Below, one piece after another: positions 24,101 to 36,100 of a stretch of 64,000 nt of DNA. Within the stretch, counting starts at the first letter, position 1, and each line of letters opens with the position of its first letter. The position numbers and the translations under genes are program-made. Source of the DNA: Anastrepha obliqua (Eukaryota; Arthropoda; Insecta; Diptera; Tephritidae); NCBI RefSeq assembly GCF_027943255.1, contig NC_072893.1:133299784-133363783 (forward strand). The letters run 5' to 3'. The notes beneath the pieces are model-generated. The model had not been told where the DNA came from, did not search any database, and worked only from the letters and a program-made list of their open reading frames with translations.

Positions 24101-27100
24101 AAACACCCACCTCAAACTTTTTAGCCAGCAGCACCGAATTCAATACATATTTGCCACTCCTAAGGCGACCACGCACGAACGACAAGAAAAACAACACGCA
24201 GCACGGCTGCTGGAAAGACATGCAGCCACCGATTTATCGAAATATTTCAACACAACTAAGCGGCGAACAGTTCTCTTGGAAAACTCATTAACTTAAATTA
24301 ACCGCCAAATTGTTTTCGTTTATATTTTTCCAGCAATTTTCTTAATGCGCTAACATCCGTTGGCCAAGTGTGCTGCTAAACGCTCGAGAAACGCTACTAA
24401 CCAGCGGACGCGTGGATAAAACTTTAAACAAGCAGCCAACCAAGCGTTCGTCTCACAGCCAACTGCCCCAAATGCTCGACGTTGGTTGCGGTTGTTTCAT
24501 TTAAAAATATATTTAAAACACAGAAAAAACAACAATTAATATGGCAAACAGCAGCAGAAAACTACAGAAAAAATGAAAATAATTCATTATGATAATTGTT
24601 ATGAATATTACGGCATTCATTGCTGCACGCTGCTCACCGACGCCTTGCTCCTGCCGCCTGCTAGCAGTCGCTTGTCGCTTACCGCTGGCCGCTGGCCGCT
24701 TGATACTTGCCGAGCAGCTTGTTGCTGCTCCCTGGATTTGCATATATACAACACAGACCATATCTACAACATTCTTCACTGACTTATTACGGTTGCTTTT
24801 CACTTGTCGGACTGTTAGGTAGTGCGAATTGCTCCCACACACATACACATGCACACTAGTTGGACGTTTTAATGACGTTTTAGCAGCAAACAAAACGCTG
24901 TTTCCACTCTATTTGCCGCTTTGGTTGTGTGTGTGTGTCTCAAGTTGAGCGAATAATTCATAATGCAGCTGGAAAATCCAACGTTGCACATGCATACACA
25001 CACACATTCACACCCACATGTGAGGCTTTCACAACTGGTGGAGTGATAAAAAAATCAAAAAACAGACTGAGGCATTAAAGATTAAACTTTGAAAGCGCAC
25101 AAGAGATGCTGTGTATTTCCGAAATGTTTGTGTAGATAATCTGGCCGCTGAACCTTTTGAAGTAAACTCAATATTATTTGGAGAAAAATGCAAAAATATA
25201 AAAACCAAATAACGCGAACAATCCGGTTCAAATGCCAATAACTTTTCTGGCTTGCGAAATATCTGAACTAAATGGCGTCCTTCAAAGGGCAAACGCGCGT
25301 AGATTAAGGAATTTTGTAACTCAGCATAAGTTTTTATGCAAAAATGTTATTCAAAGTACGAAAATATCAAATTTAAGAAAACTGCGTTTCAAGGTTTTGG
25401 TGTCTATAACTTTATCAATTTTAATGCTATCAGCTAAAAATTTTGTGTGCAAGTCACTTTTTCATAAAAAAATTATAATTGAAAAAAGTGATAAAAAATT
25501 TTCATAATGTTATTGAATGATTCGTGGCAAATTTTATAGTACTTTGACTTTATTTTTGAAAACTCATGTAATATAAATAATGAATCATATATGTCAATAA
25601 AATAAATTCTAATAATCTTAACAGCAAAGTAATAAACACCTAATAAAACCTCCGAGGGTGTTTTTGCCTTGAAACAGATCCTCCTAACGATCGTTAATAG
25701 AAACGCTTTCCATCATTTAGTATTTCATACCCACATTGGATCTCGAACCCGCACGCTGAGTGTCAGTCAGAAAATTGTGTCTTGCCTCCCATGCTGTCAT
25801 CGTTCAATTAAAAGCCAACCTCTAATCACATTTTACAATAACAACTAACGCAATTTAAGCTGTTGCTTAATGTTCAAATTAATCTTAAATTGTCAGAGCG
25901 AAGCGCAGTGTATCTACGCAAGCACCCTGTTTCAACACTCCTTAACGATTATCGCGCTCACCTTGACTCCTCAGCGCAAATGAATGTAGGCATCTTGCAT
26001 GATGTTTGCCTGAAACCTGCATCCGTTCATCAGTAACTCTTGCCATCATTTGAAGGGGTAAACACGGGTATCTCAACTGTCGTGTCAAAACAATGTCTAA
26101 TGTACGTCACACCGACATACCACGCGATTTACCGTTTTTGGCTTAATCCGCATAATAAATCATTACTCGGATGTTGTTTGTCTTTTTTTTGCTTCCAACC
26201 AAGTGGGTTTATGTTTGCCAATGTGCTCATACAGCATGTAAAATGTGTTTCTTTTAATAAATTTCATCTTTGAATTGTTTTCTTTTCTGCTGTAAGAGTA
26301 CTTGTACTCATTTCACTGTGTAATTGTACACCAACAAAACAACCTACAAGTCTTGCCAAAGCGCAGCTCAACGCGCTGTAGCCAATGTGAAAGGCGCATT
26401 ATGTGGTAGTGCAGCGTTGCACTTTAATTGTTGTTTTTTTTTTGTATTTTGCACAATAGTTGTTGCTGCGCGCGTGTTGTTACCTTTGAGTTGAGGCGTC
26501 ATAACAAGCTGTTGTCTCTAGATCGCAATTGTCAAGTTGAATCATAAATGAGCAGCGAAACACAGACGTCATAATCTATATATATAAAAATGAAATGATG
26601 TTCGTTTGTACGCATTTTTTTGGGCCGATACAAGGCCAATTTTATTTGTTCTTTTTTCATATTATAGGGATCCACTAGGGGAAGGTTTTTAGCAAAAAAA
26701 AATTTCTTTTAAATATTTTCTTCATATAAAAAAAAGAAAAAATCAAAATATTGTACAAAACAAAACTTGCTCGATTCTTAGATTAAAGTAAGTTTCGAAT
26801 CGACATTCATTTTATGTGTACAACTTTTTTTGAATTTTTCGTTATTGTATACAGAAATTTCAAATGATTCGAATGAAAATTTTTTTTTTTTTCTTCCATA
26901 AAATATTACACCTGTCGTTAGACAATAAGTAATTTGATTTACAAAAAGATGGAATGAAATGAAATGATATTGAAGGGCCAATGCCCCCAAGCTCATTTAG
27001 AAGAAATATATACATATTATTTAAAAACAAGTGGTTAACAAACAATGACATATACGATTAGTTGACAATTGATTACAAGGATTTTGCAAGATCTGTTGGT

Positions 27101-30100
27101 GTTTGACGGTTAAGCCGACTTTGGGTAGATTTTTCTTTATTTGGTAGTCTTCTCATCATAGGATTTGTATGCGTTAATAGTCTATTTATGTGTCTTCTGC
27201 TAGCGCTTTGTATTGTTTCATCAATAGTATCGATGTCAAGGTCGCGATGAATATCTGCGTTAGGTATGTACCAAGGTACATTAGTTAAGGTCCTAAGTAT
27301 TTATGAAAATAATGTTTCAATTCAATTGAGCAATGCTTTCTTTGACCAATTCTATATGGAAATGAATGCGTTTGCAAACGATGTTTTCGGCTATGAACAA
27401 ATGTTGGAATCGAATGAAAAAGGAAAGAAACGCGAAATGATAAAAAAAATTTTTGGAAAATTTAAAATGAATGGTGCTTCATTGGAAAAATTCAAAGGTA
27501 ATAAGAACATACACAAGATAAAGTTAGAATTCGAATTTTTAGATTTATTTTGTTTATTTCTCATTTTTTCAGAAGTACACCACACAACAACTCATTCCAA
27601 CTCTGATTTTGAAATCCTGTTGGAATTGGTGATCGATAATTTTGTCACTATAATGGTCAATGGAAATTTGCGTCTATCAGACCCTGCATATTATTTACCA
27701 TATCAACTTTTTATGGAACATATGGACCAAATGAACACAAAAAAATAATTTAGTTTTGTTTTGATTTTTTGCAACATTTTGGTTTTCAGTTAATACAATA
27801 AAAACAATACTGTTTTTTCGTGAACACAAAATTCTAAATTTATTACGTTGTTTGTTTAGAATTTTTTTAGAAAAAAAGTAAATTTTTTGGTTTTGAGGAA
27901 ATTTTTTTATTGTTGCTATTTGTGAAAGCGTAGATATTTGTAAGTATTTGACTATAATCCTAAAAGTTAATGGAATACCACTATGACACATAGAAAACAT
28001 TTTTTCAAAGGGGTGTTTTTCGAAAATTATAAAAAAAATTGTTTTAAAAAATTTTGAATAAATAAAGTAAAATAAAAAAATTTCGAAAGCATGAAATTTT
28101 TTCAAAACCAAATTTTCCTCAAAAAGATAAAAGAAATTTCTTCGAAGAGGTGTTTTTCTAAAATTATAAAAAAAAAAATTTCAAAAATTTTAAACAAATA
28201 AAATAAAATAAAACTTTTTCAAGGGTATGAAATTTTTTCAAAACAAAATTTTCTGAAAACCAAACAAAATTAAAAAAAATGGTGTTTTCAAAGCATTTCA
28301 TATTCCACTATTAATAGAGAATAAATTTTTTTGAGGGGGTGTTTTTTAAAGCGGAAAAAAATCTTTTTTAACAAATCAATTTAAACTTTTACAAAAGTAT
28401 GAAATTTTTTCAAGAACAAAATTTTCTCAAAAACGTTAAATTAAAAAAAAATAGTTTTTTTCAAAATATTTAATTTTCAGCAATTAACTGAGAAGAAATT
28501 TGTTAGAGCGAAGTGTTTTTCAAAACTTCAAAAAACCCTTTTTAACCAAAAAAAATAAACCTTTGTTCAAAAACAACAGGAATAATAACATTGCCTAACA
28601 ATTTCTGCACTTTTGCACAGTCTAAAGAGGCATTGATACAGAGTGTATGTATTTCCAAACATAATTCAACATTACAAAAACCATGATTGACTCAGCGAAA
28701 GAGCAATTTTAGCTGGGAAAAATAAGGACGTCAATGATATAAATTCAGCTATTTTAGATCAAATACCTGGTGACATAGTTGCGTATAAGTCAATGGACAC
28801 TATTACTGATCAAGATGAGGTCGTAAATTATCCAACTGAATTCTTAAACTCACTCGATTTGCCAGGCTTACCACCTCATAATTTACGATTAAAAATTGGA
28901 GCACCGATTATTATGCTGCGCAATAGTAATGTGCCCCGACTTTGCAACGGTACCAGACTCGCTGTGAAGAAGCTAATGGGTAACGTTATCGAAGCAACAA
29001 TTTTGAAAGGGAAGTACAAAGGAGAAGACATTTTGATACCCTGAATTCTACTGATTCCGGCGGATTTACCATTCGATTTCAAACGTTTGCAGTTCCCTAT
29101 TCGCCTTGCCTTCGCTATGAGAATTAATAAGGCGCAAGGACAGTCTCTACAAATGTGCGGTATTAATTTAGAATACCCAATTTTTTCTCATGGACAATTG
29201 TATGTAGCTTGCTCACGAGTTGGCAAACCATCGTCATTATTCACGCGAAAGATGAAAAAACCAAAAACGTTGTCTACCAAAAAGTGTTACAATAAAGTTC
29301 GAATGAAATTGTATCAAAGAATTTGCTTTGTTTCGTATTAATTTTATTCTCTTTCAGCAAATCATTGAATTTATCGTCTAGCGAAGCGGGTATATATAGT
29401 ATACTAATTGGCGCGTACACCCTTTCTGGGTGTTTGGCCAAGCTCCACCTCCTATTTATGATGTGCGTCTTGATGTTGTTCCACAAACAGAGGGACCTAC
29501 AGTTTTAAGCCGACTCCGAACGGCAGGAGCTTTTTCATGGCAGCACAAATACACTCGGAGGTTTGCCATTGCCTGCCGAGGGGCGACCGCTATTAGAAAA
29601 ATGTTTTTCTTAATTTTGGTGTTTCACCGAGATTCGAACCTACGTTCTCTCTGTGAGTTCCGAATGGTAGTCACGCACCAACCCATTCGGCTACGGTGGC
29701 CGCCTACGAATCTTTAAAATCCCTACTATAACTAGATTAGAGTATTATTATTAGTTACTAGAGCGACGTCTTTGGGCGCATGATCCCGACTAAGCTTTAG
29801 AAATAAATACTAAAATTAATGCAAGTAAAAAAGATAAATCTTCAGACAAACATCACACCGTGATCCATATATTTATGAACGTCAGGAATGTTGGCTTCGA
29901 AAAGAGAATAAGTTGACCTAATGAGGTTTAAGTTTCTAGAAAAAGTTATGAGAAAACATTTCTTGATATTAAGTATTTATTAATTTCTTCTACACCAATT
30001 TTCCAACCCATTGAAATCATTCGGTAAAGACAGAATATCTTATATACAGGAAATGTTGCTAAAAATGTGTTCACTCATCCCCACAGAGCAGAAATTTAAA

Positions 30101-33100
30101 GTGCGTTAAACAATTTTCTATGTCATTAATAAAAAGATGGCACAGAATTGGGTCAAGAATGCTACCCTGTAGTACCCCGTATGTGCTGTTGACGGCATGC
30201 GCATTTCTAGCTCCTCTTTGATGTTTTTCCTTACGACAACGATATTTTCCAGCCGCGACAATTCTACCTTTGCTGCATGCTTGGCCAAGCTTCTCCTCAA
30301 ATTTGTGGTGTACATCTTGTAAGCGTATAAAATATGGAATGAAAGTCAATGCAAATATGGAGCACAAATAACATTGGACGAGAAAAAAATAGGACAACAG
30401 GGGCGTAGGTTAACTGGCAGCAGAGAGGGATGGTGGGCTGCTGAAGCGACGGCTGAAAACAACCAAATGTATTGCCTTTAATAAATCTAACTTTAACTTG
30501 TTTGTTGGACTTCAAATAAACGAAAGACCAACATTGACTCAAGCGCATATCAGATTGCATAACCTCACTCCGACATAAAAGAAAGCAAATTCAAAAATCT
30601 ATCAACAGCTGCTAAGCGCGACCTGGTCCCATGAAAAATTATTCAATTATCGACTCAATGAACTCTCCCCGATTCGCAAAAAAAGTGGTTTTGCACTAAA
30701 CTGCCGCGGAATAAAGTTTCCTATCATAGCGCCATGTAAAATACTAAAGCGTGGACGACGAGTGTACAGGAAGATAGAAAGATTGACCTTTAGAAGATCG
30801 ATATTAATACGAGTGTTGTGGAAACAGCTGATTTAGATTAGATAAATAATTAAGCAACGAAAGCACAGAATTGATATGATTAAACAACTTCTCTTTTCCC
30901 TCCTTCAGCTGCTTACTAACATTTTTCGCTTGGCTGTAAAGACGTCACTACTAATATTTATTGATTTGACTTTCGCGTTTTATGCCTTTGCTCATGCAAA
31001 CTAGTTGATCAGTGCTGTGGCAGCGACTTCGAAACACTCGTGCATATATGAGCAGATAATTGTATTTTAGATTCTGCGGCGTATTTCACTGAAGAATTAC
31101 ATACAACACGCCCACTGATCTTTAATTCATATGAGGTGCGCAACAGCTTAAAAACCGACGTGGTGGAAAACAGACACTCGCTCAGCGTAAGCGGATCACG
31201 GAGCACGTTATTGGGGCAAAAGCTCTGAATTTTGATTATAAAAAGGCGCGTGGCGAAATGTCGGTTAATAAATGTACAAAGTTTCGGATGAGAAAGAATT
31301 TCTGTAAAATGTATATAGTGTATATAGAGCAAAACCATAAACATGAAAAGAATTAATGAGGGAAAAAGTATTCGCACTTCTGAATAAAATTTGCTGGGAT
31401 GATATTAGGCGAATATCTGAGCAATGGAAATTTCCATGAAGTACAATAAATAGTTGAACGCAAAGGCAACATTTATTATAAGAGCGTAGATTTGCTGGCG
31501 TATGCCGATAATATTAACCTCATCAGCCTTAAAATGGCGATCTTAGTTCTGCCTTTTAAAGCAGAATAGAAAAGCTATGCGAATGGGTATGTGGCGAACG
31601 AAGGCAAGACGAAGTGCCTCCTGCCATCAAACAAACAGTCGGTCCACTCGCATATCGGCAGCCACCTTACTATAGGCAGTTAAGATTTTGAAGTAGTGAG
31701 AGTCTTATTTTATTTAGGAATCAGCCTTAAAACCAACAATAATGCCAGCCTTCAAATCAAACAGGGAATTTCTCTTGTCAACAAGTACTACCTTGACTAA
31801 GTTGGGAATTGAGTAGTAAAGTCCTCTCTCGACGAAGAAAACTAACACTTTATAAGTTCCTCATCATGCCCTATGGCATTGCATGGCATGGCGCAGAAGC
31901 TTGAACGATGAGCTGTCTTTTGGAGTGTTTGAGAGAAAAACTCTGCGGGAGACTTTCGGACCTTTGCACGTTGGTGACGACGAGTATCGCAGGCAATGGA
32001 ATGATGAACTGTACGAGGTTTATGGCGATACCGTGCGGCGAATAAAGATCCAGCGGCTTCGTTGGTTGGGTCATGTCGTACGAATGAAAACAAGCGCTCC
32101 TGCTCTAAAAGTATCCATTGTGGTACCTGCTGGTGGTAGCGGAGATAGAAGAAGACCTCCTGTCCATCCAACTGGCGCTGGTTAGCATGAAAAGGAAGCG
32201 ACTGGCGCGCTTTGTTAAGCTCGGCCAAAATCACTTCAAGAAGGAGAAGAAGTAGTTGAACATTTTTCAAGTGTAAAATTTCGAACTCCTTTGAGTGGTA
32301 AGGCTTTTATCGAGAAAATTAAACCAAAGGAAATTTGTTAAAAGTAGGCATACGGACTATTAACAAAAATTTACGAAGTTCGTACAAACACCGTAAATAT
32401 TTCAGCTCTTGTCTTTTACTAATTTTTAAAGTGGGCAGAAAGCAAGTTGCAAAAAAGCAAATATAAAATAAAACGTTGACCAGGCTCAGTCAAGAGTGAC
32501 TTCTAACTTATGTCGAATAATAGGAATAATTAAATTTGCCGTTTTATTATTAAACCTCTCAAGTTGAGCTCACAAAAAAATACGAAAATTAAATATTTGG
32601 ATGCCATTAAAACATTTTATTTAAGTAAATATATGTCGATAAGTATAAATGACATCCCAAAAATCCGCAAACCTCTGCTGGATCAACCGCCGCTAGTTCA
32701 GATGAAGCTGTGGGCGCAACTGTTGGCAAAGAACTCCTGAAAAATCGTGACCACACAATTGGCGGCAATTAGCGTGCTAAAAACCTTCAAAGGCCACAAA
32801 TGACGTGTTACGCTCACGTTCGTTTCACATATCTAGGGCAAAGCCGTACTCGAGTCACACTCAGAAATTTTCACATAAGTAATAACTGATATTGAACTCC
32901 TCCACTCGCCTTGCTTCTAACTCTTCCAACTTCACCGTTTACAAATCTACACACTCACCTTTTTCAATTGCGTCTGGCTACGACCCGCTGATGCCATCGG
33001 CACATCGGAGTCCCATTCGGAGCTCAAATCATCACTGGAAGCGTACCCGTAGTCACGCGGCAGCGGCACTTCGAGAAACGACTTGGAGTATTGCGTATAG

Positions 33101-36100
33101 CCGGGGCACAAGTTTTGCTGTGGCGATGGTGAACGACGCTGCAGTTGTAACTGACGTCGCAGTGCGCAACCACCGAATTCATTGGCCGCGGGAGAACGTG
33201 GCGGCACCATTATAGTGGGCGGCGCAGTAATGGGCAGACCATGCGCCTGTGCAAAGGCGAGACTGTATTTACGCGAATGTATCTGATTGCTAACGGTCTT
33301 TTTGCGATAGCTCTTTTTGGCTGGCACTGAGTGAGCAAGCGTCTGATCATTGTGTTGATGGTGATGGTGGTGGTATAGATGATGCAAGTGGGACTGCAAA
33401 GCAATTGGCAATGCTGGTGAATGTGGACGTGACTGCTCATCCGCCTCGCGCTCAACGGTTTCATCATATGGCGTGCCCTCACCCTCCACTTCAGCATCGT
33501 CGTCTTCCTCCTCTACATCATCATTCTCTAAAGTGTTAAAGCGTGTTTTCAAGTGTGGCAGCCCATTCACCAAGTTTTTGCTAATGTCAACACCATCTTC
33601 GCCTACACAGCACTCCTTGCAAAGGGAATGATCCAATTCGACGGCCTCTTCGGCATATTCGTCATCGTCGAATTTAATGTTGTCCACCTCCTCGGGCGGC
33701 ACGTCGGGAAAGTGCAACAGCTTGACGGTGACTTTGTTGCCGGCTTCGTTGTAGTAGACTTCTTTGGCGCTCATTTTATCGAAATCCTCGTAAATGCGTA
33801 CTTGCGGATAAGCGCACAAAGACATTGTCACACACACACGCGCGCACCAAAATCGCCCACTGATTTCACTCTACCTCACTTTTGTCTTCAGTTCACCGAC
33901 CCGTTTATATTTTCAAAAATATTTTTGAATAGTCGTTAGTTCTTAGCTAGAAAACAACATCGACTCTTTGCCCAAATTCAACGTCCTTCCTCCATCGTAC
34001 GTTTACTATCTTAAAATATTGTACTGTTGCGTTGCTCTGCTGAAGTGCTAATGAATGAAAATCGGAAATCGGAATTGTTCAGAATTCACGGTTAATTTTT
34101 TCATTACTCAAACGCACGGCGGCTCACGAGTGACTTTACTGGGAAAACAATTTTCGGGTTTTTACAATTCTACCGAGCAGAGCAAATATTTTGCATTGGA
34201 AAGGCACTGACGGCGCACACAATCGACGCAAATCATTTGCATACTCACAACAATTATTTATCTAACAGTGTCTCACTCAGAACATGAGAAGACTTTCTGC
34301 CAGGGCTGATAAGCAAAACGAACGTCAAAGGGGTGTTGGAAAGTCAGCAGTTGCATGTGAGTGTGCGTGTATTATTAATCGCCAGTGAGTCAAATGGCAA
34401 TAATTTACTACATTCATAGCCATATATACACATACATACACATTTATCAGGGCATATGAAATATAGGAAAAAGTGCAACTCGAAAAACTTCCCGGCAGTT
34501 AACCGTCTCTTATTGGCAAGGTGTTGTTCGAAGTCATAAATCTGACACAAACTTCGTGTTTTCCGACCATACGTCCCAGTTACCTATCTATCTATCTTAA
34601 ATTAATCTGTGGAGCCCTCAGGTCAACATGTTGGGGGTGTATGCGACCATTTTTTTAAATTTGCCTGTCTGCTTAGTAATTATTTATTAGTCCATTTGAG
34701 CCCGCAAACCTCCAGAACGTATGAACCGTATTTTGCAGGGCTCTTACTTAAAGTAGAGGAATAACCTAAGCAGCTTATAGACCTTTTTCAAACACCAATA
34801 GTGTTTCACATTTCAACTTTCAATTGTGGTCCAATTTGGCTCATATTTTAAACACTGTACCCAATCTAACCTAATGGTTACCATAATTAGAAGGCGAACG
34901 CATCAATAGACCCAATACTATAGAGGATTACAAGCTATGGAAAACTAACCATTGATGTAGCTTTGTCGACTCATAAAGTGCTAAAGTTTTCTATTTTCAA
35001 AGCAGATTTGTTTTTCGTATTATAAACGATAACTCAAAATTTAGCTCCGCACACGGAATCTCAGTTGGCAGCAGGCAATTAGCTGCGTAGATCCAAAGCA
35101 TTTACATTAACAACTTCATAAAAGCTTATTAGCCATTCGAATGTGCGTCCAGCAACGCCAAGACAATAGCAAAGCCGCAGCGGTGGCGCAAATTGCAACA
35201 TCGCTAAAATATTAAATTACCAAATTCCAAAGAATACTACAAGATTTGACATATTTCTTCTGCCAACCAACAGCCGGCAAGCGACAAGTGGCAGCACTAA
35301 TATTTTATCACCCGAGGTGCGGCGGCGACATTTGTACGACAAGCTATGTGGCATTGGTGCAGCAGCCAGTGAGCGTAACTCGTCTTGCCAAAATTCGATG
35401 CAAGCAGAGAGGAAAAAATTGAGATCTTGCAAAATTTTCAATACAAACGGTTTTCATTGCATTGAAAATGCGTGGACGCGCCATAAATGGACGAGCATTT
35501 TTGGCTACAAGAATTCGTTGACATTTTGTCAAAAAATCACCAATGCAAAAGGCGAGACGAGGGCCAAGCAAAGCGGGAGAGAAAGAGTCAATTGAATTTA
35601 CGTATTTAGATGTCTTTTTTAATTTTGTTTGAAAGTCAACTACTTTTTGCATTCGTAAGCAAGTTTACAAGGAAAGCAAAATACATTACCACCCACGCAG
35701 ATTATTTGTGTTTTTTAGCAAAAATTTAATAATGAGCTGCCCATATCTGCTCGAAGCTTCTAGGCCTTAATGCTGCTTTTAATAAATTCTTATGAATTTG
35801 ATATTAATTTAATGCGATATGCGTTTTTTATGAGTGTTTCACGTCCAAGCAATAAATAAATATATATCAATAAATATTAAGTATCATTCTATGAGGTGCG
35901 TGCACTTCTATGGAATACAATTAAATTTAAAGACCCAGAGTTATGAACGAATTCCAAGGAAAAATCCATAGAATTCACATTAACATCAAATCCTAATCAA
36001 ATACTTTGCTCAATTTAAATCTCTTTTCTACAAATAAGTTAGATATTTTTCAAAATAAAATAAGTTAGGTTAGGTCGAAGCGGCGGTAGGCCAATGGCAC

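Larger units (their letters stand above)
26575..29395 (+). mobile_element. Shortened composite Helitron
   Basis: Begins after an A with TCTATATATATAAAAATGAA, the usual 5' end of insect Helitrons. It ends near GCGAAGCGGG followed by a TA-rich stretch, like the 3' hairpin region of these elements. In between are an inserted LINE end (26900-27283), an unidentified ORF (27266-27748), degenerate tandem repeats (28008-28560) and the C-terminus of the Helitron helicase (28695-29341). Autonomous Helitrons carry a much longer Rep-helicase gene; the Rep part is absent. The exact 3' end is blurred by the SINE copy that starts at about 29405. Confidence 0.7.

Noticed and set aside
31009..31377. 122-codon minus-strand frame
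   Set aside because: Length alone is not unusual here; no motif recognised and no sign of splicing to IP3K2.
33825..33837. Four extra N-terminal codons for the long IP3K2 first exon
   Set aside because: They require a GTG start; the ATG at 33825 has good context.
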